Assembly: GCF_008831285.2 (NCBI RefSeq)
Contig: NC_045138.2
Span: 13,714,571-13,778,570 of the forward strand
Origin: Nymphaea colorata
Lineage: Eukaryota; Streptophyta; Magnoliopsida; Nymphaeales; Nymphaeaceae
DNA length: 64,000 nt
Direction of reading: 5' to 3'
A program made the translations under genes and the position numbers. Below are positions 23,709 to 35,200 of this stretch, in pieces; position 1 is the first letter of the stretch; every line of letters starts with the position of its first letter. The notes beneath the pieces are model-generated. The model was not told where the DNA came from, did not search any database, and saw only the letters and a program-made list of their open reading frames with translations.

Positions 23709-24199
23709 AGTTATCTAGCTTTTCAATTAATTTCTAATTTCATATGCCTCTTCCTTTCAATAAATTTATTACTTACCATCGACTTGTTTTAATAAAAAGA
23801 GGATAAGTCATTGTCTTCTCATGGGCATCATTTTCATGTTGAAATTATTTGTTCCTTTTTTGCTAACTAGGCAAAACTTCTCTTTTAGCAAAAGTCAGGA
23901 CGAAAGTATTGTTGGCAAAAAGTTTCCGAAACATGTTGCCAGCGTTGAGGCTGTCGAGTGCTTTTTGCAAACGCTATATGAAGACCAAGCTGTTGCTGGT
24001 GTGATCATATAAAATTAAATTAAATTACGATTGGGTTTAAATTCTATAGGCTTCGAACTATTTTATCTTTCTTTGCCGTAGCATGTATCATCCTAACTGA
24101 AGTTAAACCACGCTTCGTTTGTGATTTCAGGAACCCAATAAAGTTAAACCACTCTTTGGTACAATGGTTGGAGTAGGGGCTGGTAAGCGGTCAAATTCT
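23709..24199. other. Spacer between two MITE copies, no supported gene
   Basis: A 63-codon frame at 23821-24012 (+) has no recognisable motif. The stretch is notable only for separating two same-family, same-orientation elements by about 500 bp. Confidence 0.4.
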
Positions 24200-24207
24200 G
24201 TTTTGAT

Positions 24208-24529
24208 TAAGGATGGGCATCAGACCGGGCTGGCCCGAGCCGGCATGGTAAGGACTGGCCTAAGCCGGCATGGTAAGGGCCGGGAGCCCGACACGATAGT
24301 AGGGTCTCGGCTTGGACCGACCCATTTAAAATTAAAAAATAATTTTTTAATTATAAAATAATTTTTTAATATAAAATATATTTATTAATAATAAATATAT
24401 ATTATTAAAATAAAAAAATTAAAAAAATATTTTTTTATTCTTAACGAGCTAAATGGGCCGGGCTGACCCGGGCCGGCCTATCAGGGCCGGGCCAGGTTTT
24501 TTCCAAACCCGGCTCGATGCTCACCCTTA
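24208..24529 (+). mobile_element. hAT-type MITE, copy 4, with perfect 8-bp target-site duplication
   Basis: The element begins TAAGGATGGGCAT and ends ATGCTCACCCTTA (13-bp inverted ends with two mismatches). It is flanked by identical octamers GTTTTGAT at 24200-24207 and 24530-24537. It is 322 bp long. The left arm has a small internal duplication of CCGGCATGGTAAGG. It is non-coding. Confidence 0.92.
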
Positions 24530-24680
24530 GTTTTGATCTAAAAAAAAAAAAGCAATGCAATGGTGCATAGCAAGACACCTACCTCGTGGTACCAAAGCAA
24601 CCGAGAACCTTAAAAAAGGGCTTCGGTCTTCACTCGGACGATAGGATTAGCCTTTCGCTCATCCAAAGGGAAGTATTAGA

Positions 24681-24683
<3 letters not shown>

Positions 24684-24731
<48 letters not shown>
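24684..24731 (+). repeat. (TA)n microsatellite
   Basis: A pure TA dinucleotide run of about 24 units. Confidence 0.97.
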
Positions 24732-24734
<3 letters not shown>

Positions 24735-25974
24735 AACTCGAGATGGTCTATACTAGATACCACTAAATCTTTGTATTTATTGCACCAAATCTTCCGTGTT
24801 CAAGCAATCAAAACTGACTTAGCCAACTGTGGTTGATGGTTGGGGATATTTGCTTTGCTTTACATATTGTCAATACTGCGAAGCGCTTTGGGCTCACGAT
24901 AAACTTTCGTGCCAAAACTGTTTAAATTTTGGTAGTTTGACAGATTCATTATTGGCGACACAACGGGTTTCGTCGAAACTGAAGCAGCGATCCCACTGTC
25001 TGTCGCCACCACTGCTTCGTGTCGGGGCTAGTGATACAGTGAGTTCTCTTGCAAAGATAGCATCGGTGTTAATAGAAATATGTTGCAATGTGTCTTGTAG
25101 TGAGTAATACACGAATTATTTAAACAATCCAACTTATGGCTAATTAAAATTTTTAGGGTAAAAATAAAGAAAATCACAAAGTACACTCAAATTAAAAAAA
25201 AAATGCTGCATATGCAAAAATATGTTCCAAAAAAGGACAGCGCTTTATCTTCCTGTTATTTAACAAGTCAATCATAAAACCCAAAAGCAGTTTTCATGCT
25301 ACAGGCAGGGGCCATCGACCTCCTCAGATTCTCAAAAAATGAAAAATTTACATATAAATTTTGAAATTTTAGTTTAATCTATATAAAAATTAAAAAAAAA
25401 TTATCTTTCGGTTTCTATTAAAATTTTGAAACACCTCACCCTACTAATAATTCCAAGATAACTCTAGCTTTTTACCAAGTAGATCGAGGGCTTCCACCCA
25501 ACTTGATTATCCTTATAAGATTGAGGGTGGTAGGACACTCTTGAGACTTGTGATCCATTCCTCAGTCGCCCTTACAGGTGTGCATGTGAAACTATCTAAT
25601 TCTTGGCAGTACACACAACGACTCTTGAGCTTACGTCGCTTAAAACACAAAACACTCTTTATGTCGACCTTAGCCCAATCCATATATATTCCTTAAATCT
25701 ACACAGCCACCTCATGTATAATTGTGGGGTTGACATTCTACGAGAATGACCAGAGAGCGGAAATTTGGCAGCCAAGGAAGAGGACGAAGCGTGAAATTAA
25801 GAGCTAACTAATTAATGGAAATAAAATTAATGTTCCCTTCGTGTTCAATGATTAATTACGGCACGAAACATTTGATTGCCTTTAATTTCCGGAGCATCTT
25901 ATAGCTTTTACCTAAGACGTCTAATGTACATGTGCCTATATATGTTTAAAAAACATATAAAAAAACTCCTTCTC
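24732..25974. other. Intergenic, no supported gene
   Basis: Overlapping 92- and 72-codon frames on opposite strands at 24829-25112 show no family resemblance. The rest is AT-rich. Confidence 0.4.
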
Positions 25975-27922
25975 GGATCATGTTGCTTGCTTCCATATTG
26001 GTACAAGTGACCTTTCCTTAAACCTCAGAGAACGCGTGTTTCTAATCAGTGCTTCTGAAGCCTTAAAAGATAATGTCATTTGAGAATGGTATGTAGTTTC
26101 AAGTTAAAGTATTCTTTGATCTTGATTTGGTTCTATTGTTTGACTATCGCTAGTGAAAGAAAGCAGGGGTGGAGCCAGAATTTTCCGCAAGGACGGGTCA
26201 AATGGAGACTGGGTTTTGTGGATTGGATTTGGGTAGGGCCAAACTGAACTTATATTCAAAACATACATTGAGACAAAAAAATAAATAAATTTACTCATTT
26301 TTTAGCGGTCACATGAAGCCATGTTTGTTGGGCAATCAAAGCCGTTGAAAGATCCACCCCAGGCCTGAAGGAGAAACAAACTTCTTGTACCATTGGTTTT
26401 CAATCTAATAAATTGAAAAAAAGAAAAAAAAAATCTGCATGTGACATACTCCCAACTTAATATAGCTGAAAATCACGATTAAAATCCGCACTAACCCATT
26501 TATAATGGTGGAGAACTGTTGCTGCATGCATGATACTCATCAGTTGGTAGGTAGATTCGTTCGACTAGTCTGGTCAGCTCAACCAGGCCGTGACAGATGG
26601 CTAAAATAGAACATTGTTATAAGAAATCTATTGGGGTAGCGTTAAAATAGTGTAGTTTCAATCGGAGGGAACTGAGGTTGCATTAGATTTTTTTAAAAAA
26701 AAAACGGGAGCCTAGGATCCGACCTAATTATGCTTGCCCTGATTTATGTCTGAATCAAGCTCGAGTCAAATCGTGTAAGGTATGCTTTGAATTTTTAGAA
26801 GCTAAACGAGAAATTAAATGGTCTAATAAAACTAAACCTAGAACTAACACAATTGTCATACTGATAAAATCATTCAGGTTTTTTGTGTTGAAAGATTGTA
26901 GAGTAATTATATTTTTTATTGCAGATTTGGAAATGGGATGGCCTAACGTTGGGGTAAATTTTCCCGCCAGACTTTTCTTAAGGCGCTCGCTTTCGTACAT
27001 TCCGACTTTGTGAGAGATTCCCCTGGTATTGATTTCCAATCTGCTAGTCGGTCTAAAACCTGAAAAAATGAAGTGCCAGCAGTCTGATCACCTTTGCTTG
27101 AGTGCAGGATGATCGATCATCACTCTTTAATTAATTTAACTAAACAAACTTGTGATTAGCTTAATTTCCCAAGTTCCCAGACAGATCATTGAGGGCTAAT
27201 GCCTCCAAACTGAAAAAAAAAAAAACAAGTTGAATTGGTGAAAGGAACACAGTACTTAGACCCATTTCAAAACATCTGATCATTCTCAAGGGACGCGTGG
27301 CCTATGCTCGGTTAAAAAACAATTAGTGAGTGTCAAAAGTATAACTGAAGTAATCTTAAGATTTGCGATATTTTCTCTCATAAAAATTATCTTCACTTTG
27401 GGGGAAGATTGGTGCACAGCTGCGATCTAAAATCTGCAACGGTTCACGAGAAGCTATTCATCCAGGAAGCCAACACAGTTGACTATCCATCTCTTTACTG
27501 TTATATAAATGTTTCAAGACTATTTTCAGAGAGCTACCCAAGTGCCGCTCTTTCTGAATATATGCACAGAGACACCTTCTGTTTTTGTATTTAGCCATGC
27601 ATCTGCTTTTGCAGGTTCTGATTTAAAGGACCGATCGAGTCCTAAAATCAATCAATCAATCGTTTGAAGGTCCTCTTTTTTTCTGGAGTTTGAATTGGGT
27701 GTTCAATGTTTAACCTTCTTTCCTGAAGAAACTGCCTCACGGCTTGATCTTCATGTTATACATAGCATTTAGGATCAAATATAAAAGCTAGAGTTTGGGT
27801 AAATGTAATTACTGTAAAGTGAAGGACGCATGCGTCAAAAAACTTCCTTGGTCAACCAAATAAATTTAACACTATCTTTTTCCTCTATTATCTAGTACCT
27901 TTATTACAAATTACCCATGAGA
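25975..27922 (+). repeat. Segmental duplication unit upstream of the lost copy D
   Basis: Same-orientation counterpart of 11095-13300. It begins with GTACAAGTGACCTTTCCTTAAA near 26000 (B: GTACAAGTAACCTTTCCTTAAA at 11138). It continues through GACTTTTCTTAAGGCGC near 26970 (B: GTCTTTTCTTAAGGTGC near 12320) and GAAGTGCCAGCAGTCTGAT at 27068. It ends at the promoter relic. It is more diverged from B than C is. Confidence 0.75.
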
Positions 27923-28020
27923 AGAGTGCTTCAATTCTACACGCAAATCACTACAAATAGACACACAATCATTGGTACTACAGCCCTACAGATTCTCAAG
28001 TCACTGCTTATTTCCTGGAA
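27923..28020 (+). promoter_or_regulatory. Orphan Root_cap promoter and 5' UTR (copy D, coding region missing)
   Basis: GAGTGCTTCAATTCTACACGCAAATCACTACAAATAGACACACAA matches, base for base over most of its length, the promoter of copy C read on its own strand. The TATA box is mutated from TATAAATA to TACAAATA (27952-27959). The match resumes at CACTGCTTATTTCCTGGAA (C: CATTGCTTATTTCAGGAAA, directly before its ATG), then stops where the start codon should be. No signal peptide, Cys-rich segment or Root_cap sequence follows. The site therefore records a fourth gene whose body has been deleted or replaced. Confidence 0.8.
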
Positions 28021-28150
28021 GGGCTAAGGCGTTTTGGATGAAGATACTCCGTCGCATCACGCTCGCCAGTTTGAGCAGGTCCTGCGGACGTGATGCAGTA
28101 ATCTCTTACTCAGTATCTATCCGGACTTCAGATTATAATTATCAGCTCCC

Positions 28151-28276
28151 TTGAGTTATCCTGAAACCCTTTGCAATGGCCAAACTTTAAGATATATAGT
28201 TAATAGCCTTTTTCCCTAAGAAGAAGACGGAAGGCGGAGTGTCTTCTTCCTTGAGTTATCCTGAAACCCTTTGCAA
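28151..28276 (+). repeat. 26-bp exact direct repeat, 100 bp apart
   Basis: TTGAGTTATCCTGAAACCCT plus TTGCAA occurs at 28151-28176 and again, unchanged, at 28251-28276. The second copy overlaps the end of the left hairpin arm by two bases and runs into its loop. Confidence 0.95.
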
Positions 28277-28353
28277 CCTACTCTCTGTTTATCCGTAGCT
28301 CGAGTGCAAGGAAGAAGACACTCCGCCTTCCGTCTTCTTCTTAGCGAAAAAGG
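28207..28353. repeat. Near-perfect hairpin, 46-bp arms, 55-nt loop
   Basis: The left arm is 28207-28252 and the right arm 28308-28353. The central 36 bp pair perfectly (28217-28252 with 28308-28343), and the outer 10 pair with one mismatch. Such perfect arms imply a recent inverted duplication. A transcript would fold into a long stem, like a young plant small-RNA hairpin locus, but no transcription evidence is visible. Confidence 0.93.
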
Positions 28354-29241
28354 ACAAAAGGGCAAAAAGAAGGAAAATACTGCGCTTTCTCCTGTTGCCA
28401 GGTCGAACAAGTGAAAAGGAAGAACACTGGGATTCTCCCTTCGCAGTATGCAGCCCGTCTTTTACTACTTTGTCCCAATCTAAATATCAAAATTCCTATG
28501 TTCTCTTTTTCAATTCTTATTTCATAATACTTGGTATTCATATGGTTAAACTTGAAACACTGAGAAAGCATAAACGCAACAATTGAGAAGGCATAATCTG
28601 AAAATCGTGTGTACTACGCATTTTCATACGTAGTGTTTACTATATATTCTTCCATTCATCAAACTCAATTTTTATTCACTTTTATTTTCAAATCTATATT
28701 AGTCCATAAGCTCACTAATAAAATCTATCGTCAAGATTAGATTGCCTTTATATACTATGGTAATTGTTAAATCGCACTGGCAACCTCGGGACAAAAATGA
28801 GTTCACGTGCAACTTATTTAAATTGAACAGCTCATAAGAGAAGCTCACAAGCTAGAAGTTTACCAGATAACTGGGCTCCCCTCACAGTAAACGCGAATCG
28901 AGTTTAAGCTACTTTAACAAACCAATGAAATGATTTTCAACTTACATTGTTCAGCTCGTTCGGTTCGTTTCCTCCACCCTAGCTTCAGGATTCAAAAAAC
29001 AGGAAAAATAGATGGCAATGAAAAAAAAAATAAAAAAGATCGACATCTAGCCAGAAAGTGTACCAAGTTTTCTCTATCAAATAATTTATTCTTACCATTT
29101 ATCAAAGTACGCAAACGAGGACACTTATCAACGAAGTAAATGACATTTTTCTAAATGATTGGTTCTCAGATTGTCACCATGGCCTGCTTCTCACAATCTT
29201 CTATTGTACATAACTTCCAAGTCATAAGTGGAGAACAAAAA
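28354..29241. other. Spacer before the WD40 gene, no supported gene
   Basis: AT-rich DNA. The part adjoining 29242 on the minus-strand side will include the 3' UTR of the WD40 gene. No separate gene is visible. Confidence 0.5.
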
Positions 29242-32200
29242 CTAACGCTCCAGAATAGGCATAGATATCTCCTGGCAACGAATTATTCCAGCCGCTCCCC
29301 CATAGCAAAGCCATTTCTCGCTTCCTCTGTTCGGGTTCCACCTCACTCTGTTCATAGAAACAATCTTTGGTGGGAAAACTTCTGCGGCAATCGGTGATTC
29401 CTTCAATCCAGTGACCACCATTTGCAAGTTCTGTCCATCGTCATCATCTACAGTATCCATCTCAGCTGTTCCCTTGCGTTTATTCTGACTGCTTCTCGAC
29501 ACCCTTGACTTTGCATTCTTCTGAGCAACTAAGGGAAGCTCATCTACAGAATCGATTACTGCATCTTCAACCAGGTATCGAGCTGCAGTAAAGAAATTGG
29601 ATTCAGTGACAGTAAGACGCAAGCACACCAACACCAAAAACAGTGAGAAATAGCACGTAAAAATGCTTCACGGTAACATCTAGAAGTGAATTGTTTGCAA
29701 GTCCATAAATACCAGAATTTCACCTGAAGATAATGGATTTGCAGTAATTGCATGAGTTAAGTCCGACAAAGACACGCGAAGGGGTCTGGGAATCTTGCCC
29801 GATTCATCCAACACTCTCTTCATTGGAGAAGCGGTGCCCATTTTCGGGATAGACAATGTAAGAGCATCAGTATCTTTAGTCAGCGACCCAGAAAGGTAGT
29901 GGGGAGTACGATGCCTTCTTTTATCCTTCTCCACGCCCCTACTCGTCAACTATTTATGAAGAGAAGAATTAGCACAGGCTTTTGGTTTTTTAAACAAAAA
30001 ATGTGAAACATGGCATCTGTGCACGGGGAAGACGAGACAAAAACAGATACAATGCCAATTTTATCAATTCATCAAGCAAGTATTTTTACTTGCCTCCAAC
30101 ATGAATAAATCTTATTAGCAAAAGACCAGAATGCTGCAGATGTAAGATCAAAAGAAATACCTGATTTCACGTTCATCGATATAACTTTTGCAAAAGACAA
30201 GAAACAGGCAGATAAATACCTGAAAATGGAGGACAGAACCATCGGCGCTACAGTAGGCAACCATACCTGACAATAACGTTCAAAAAAATGAGGTCCTAGT
30301 CCTACCATCAATAGCGTTCAAAAATTGGAGTGCAACTCTTGCGTAAATTAGAACTTTGATGAGGAGAAAACCAAAATTTGAAAGTAACCCAGTTTAAACA
30401 CAGCACCGTGAAGAAAAGTGTGGAAGAAGCACATCCCAGAATGACACTTTACTCCTCACTCTGCCTATACCGTTAAGCTCCCCCAACTGAGAGGTCCTAC
30501 ACGAAGGGTGAGGCGAATGGAACTTCTGATCTCAGACACCAAGGATGCACTATACAGAGATAGGAAAACTGAATGTCCAGTGATTATGAAGTGTCTGAGA
30601 TCCAATATTATGAAACCCTTCATTTGCTAGAAGCATGACTACAATGGGTCTTGGATGTAGAAGTTGGGTTGAAGAGAATTCTAACATCAGGTCAAAGAGT
30701 CCCAACAAGCGAAGGCACAAAGCTAAACAGAATGAGAAACAGTTCTGAAATTCAGCAATAAACAAATGAGCAGGATAGGAAACAGAAATTTCGAATCACT
30801 AAAAACCTGTTACTTGAGAAACCTGAACACTCCACACTGCATGAGATGAACAATAATATGTCTGCAACCCCTGACATGGTTTTCCGCTGAATGGTCTCCC
30901 AGTCACAGGAACATCAGATGCAGCTTTCAACAGACTAAGGATTCGAAGAGTGCCATCATCCATTGAGAATATAACAGAGCTAAAATTAAAAAGAAAAAAG
31001 AAAAAAAAAAAAGTGGGCTCAAGAATAAAGTTTGAATAAGTCATAAACTAAGAACTAGAATCCTCCATTACAACTCTAGATAAACATGCGGCAAAAAAAA
31101 TTGTGTGAAGTTTCCAGTAGGTAATTTTCTATTATCTGCAATTAATGATCTGCATAGAAGCCTAAAAACATAATGAAATATATACAAATAACACATTTAT
31201 GATCACCTTGGATTATGTACCCAATCCATGCTCAATATGAAACCCCGTGATAGATGAATATCCCACAAAGGCCGAAAAGGATCGCTGCAATTGCAGTTGG
31301 AACGTATCATGTAAACATGTTTAGTGAAGAACAAAGAACACTAGACAAGTGGAGAGAACATTGATCCAAGACATGGAACTTGTTTACCGTATGTCCCAAA
31401 ACCGTATATTTCCACTATGTCCAGCTGTTGCCACTAAATTTTCACAATTTGCATCCCTGCAATTTGTGTTGGAAAAACCTACGGAGTTAATGAAAATATA
31501 AAGATTGTACATTTGCCATTCAAGCCACTAAAAGGGAATGGGGTTAGACAAAATTTCACTAATCATGTCTCATGAGTGAGAAGTGATAACAGTATCACTA
31601 CGAAGCTTTAACAGCTATCACCATCTGGACTATTCATGGAAAGGAATTGGATTGAACCAAGTCTTTAGCAGAAAGACATATATTAACAATATATACATCA
31701 TGAATAAGAACATAAGAAACTTCTGCAGCAATTCAATGTAAAAGGTCCCCAATGAATCCTAGTGAGGAAAGAGGGATGACGGAGGAGAAATGCATCAGCA
31801 GAAACATCCTCCTCTTCCTTGAGTCAGAGGACTTCTTACGCACATGTGCATGCATGCAGACCCAGCTGCACACACATACACACACTCATGGTGCAACACA
31901 AGCACACCATACCCACAGCAGGCAGGTGGCACTCGATAGTCTTGTCAGAATTCACAATAGCTTCATGCATGAAAGTTTGTGTGTTTGTTTGTGTGTAACC
32001 GATTGCATGACAAATATATGAGCCACCGCAGTTTGAACAATAACAATGTTAACAATTAGAGTGATCCAATATCCAAAAATGGAAACAGTCTTCGCATGTT
32101 TGAAGCCTTCAAAGCCATGTGCCTAAGAATGCTTGCCTCCGAGCAAGAAAATCTGTGTTGTTCAGAACAACCATTAGTTTGTACGTTTCATGAGAAAAGC

Positions 32201-35200
32201 TTATGACTTAGTTTGTACAGTTCATGCAAAAAGCTTATGACTTATTATTTCCACTGTCATAAGAAGTTATAAACTTAAGCAATCAATATATGACACTCAA
32301 AAAGTTAAGATGCAGATAGAGAAGTGTCAAAATTGAAATACAATAGACAAATTGGACTTTATACATAAAGATAATTCCATGAAGCACCACATAACTTTCA
32401 TTCGGTGCCCAAGATATGGCTCTGATAGGAAGTGTGTCTGCTGCGAAACAAAGCAAAGGTCTTGTATCTGTAAAAAGAGACAAAGAACAAATTTACAAAT
32501 CTTAACACAAGAAAGTTATCACAGAGGAACAAACTAAATGTTTTGAATTGCACCCATCAATGAGATTGTGGTATGACCAACACAAAGCATCTAATACAAG
32601 TGAAATTCAGATGGCACATATGTTACCCTGGTGAGGCACGGTCTTAGCTAATTTACTCTATGATAAAAGGCAAAAGCTTGCAAAGCCCTGAAAGGCCACA
32701 ACCGTACCTAGGTAAGACTAGTTAGTCCTAGTAAGCAGAAGGAAAAGAAAAGAAGAAACAGGAGATGGAAGAGGAGGACAAGTGGATCCTATTTCCATGT
32801 TATACAACAACTCAAAAGAAATAGACCCAGTAATTAAGGCATTTCTCTTCTCAAACAAAAGGGAATAGTCAAATGCCTCCTCAAGTAAAAAAACCTGAAA
32901 TATGCTTCACATAAAACCCGGATTCAAGTCAGTAGAGTTTGTTCAGTACCACAACAAAAACTTTACATGGAACTTGAACAGACGAGGAGGTTGGGGGGGG
33001 TTGTGGTATTGTGGGAGGGAATATGCAGTCCCAGCCACAGTCAGCTAAAAGGGCTAATCTGAAAGCACATGCAAGTCATGACAAATATAAGTTATTATTG
33101 GAAGTGAACTTATTGCAGCATAACCACAGAAATAAGATTATCACTGCATCACCTTCACAAGACTCTTTCGGCAAGAACTTCCACATAGCAACCTGCACAG
33201 AAAGATATTGGAGTGGCTTACGTGTGAACAAAAAGTCCCGATTCCTTAATGTTACTAAATCCTGTATTGACACTTTCAACGTAGCAGAACACTGCAAGAG
33301 ATACCCACAGGTTAAAGCATACAACACCCTCCTATGATCCTCGATCTTTAGTTTTATAACAACAGACATCTTCACCTGTAGAATTGGACATATGTCTTGT
33401 ACATGCTTTGCATTTGTTGGTCATTCATTAGTAACGGTGTCTTCCACAAGTTAAGAGGTAGTTTAAGGACATCCGGTGGAAAGGGACTTGTTCCTTTTAT
33501 TTATTGAAAATTATGCTTGCTTCTATCCTAAGAGAAGTACAGAGTTTTGCATGAAGTTTAGCGACCAAAAGTTGCAGAAAGCAGCAGTTATTATTCTTAC
33601 CATTATTGCAACCATTACTATTATTAAGTAATTAATTCAGACAAGAAGTTCAAATTTGCAACTAAATATGGCAGCTGGCTTGCAAGAACACATGATCAAA
33701 ACCAAAAATCACAGTTCTAATCGCATGTAGGTTTACGGCCCCATTTGCCTTTGAAAAAACAACTATGAAAGAGGAATCTAACTTAAACCACAAGCTCCAT
33801 AGCCGCCGGCACGGACATGTCTGTGCATTGCACTCAATGACATGTCTATACATAGTTTTGTGAGCATAAACATGTGAGCATTCTACTACAACTCTAATGC
33901 AGCAAATATGTTGCTGAAATGTGTATTCTCAGTTTCCAAAACATAAATCACAAATTCAACCCATCTTGTTACCATTACATGAATTTTACAAAATCTTTTG
34001 ATAATTAATACCTTCTAAGATTGGCTTGAAAATTAGCAAAGTAAATGACAGAGAATGCACTGAACAAAGCTAAGATAGACAACCTTGGGCTCGACTAGGC
34101 TGAACTTAGCCATAAGGTTGCTAGACAAGAGAAATAATATCAAGCCTTGAAATAAGTATAGAATTCCTAACAAATTTAAAGGACATATGAGGATTTACCG
34201 TTCCATCATGACAGCCAACCAGTAGTAAATCATTTGGAACTGCACGCGACCACTCCAATGTAAGAGGAATGCTGATAATAAGAACATTTCAGTTACACAA
34301 TGTGCACAGAGAGAAGGTGTTGGGGGGTGGCTGGAGGGAGGAGGGGGGGAGAGAGAGAGAGAGAGACATCATATACATTTTCATCATGGAATTTGGTTCA
34401 TGTTTTCCAGCAGAATGTTCATCAAAACAATCAACTTAACAGAACAATGAAGTGATAGCATTACAGACCATCCACCAACCAACCAGAAATCAAGCAATCT
34501 ATAAGTTGGCATCAATTTAGTGATATTCCAGCTATATAAGAGCACATATACGGAAAGGTCATCAACATATGATGGGAACTTAAGTCATATATGTTCATAC
34601 AAATGTTGATCAAACCAAAAAGTCCATGCACAGGCTTGGCTCATTTGCCCAAAAGCCAGCCCAAGCTTTGGCCCGAGGGTCATGTTTAGCCAAAACAAGC
34701 CTCAGCTAAACAAGCATAGATGAGCCACATACCAACAAGCTGACTCATGTAACAAAAATTGCCTAGATTTTACTTTTTAAAATATGATTTTTAGTGTTAT
34801 AAATTTCAGTTTTATATGTCCAAAGGCAACATAATAACATTAGACAAGTTAAATCATATAAAATATTTGTGAACAAACCTAGCCAAAACCAACACCCTGT
34901 GTTTGTCCTCAGCTCTTTTCTAAGTAAAAAAAGGTCATGTCAGCCTAGTAGTTAAACCATGAAAACTAAGGGGAAGCTCTAAGACTTGCACAAAATAGAA
35001 GATTTTGCATCCTTAGAAGAGTACATATTAGCCACTAATATAATCCACTAGTGTGTAGAGGAAAGCCAGTGAAAGGACGACATAATCAACATAAGTTATA
35101 TATGAGTGTTTCTGGACTCCCCACGTGCATCGTAAACAATTTAACAACATCCATGCAGAGGAATTTTCTAAAATTATGTTCCAGCTAATTTTGTTACAAG

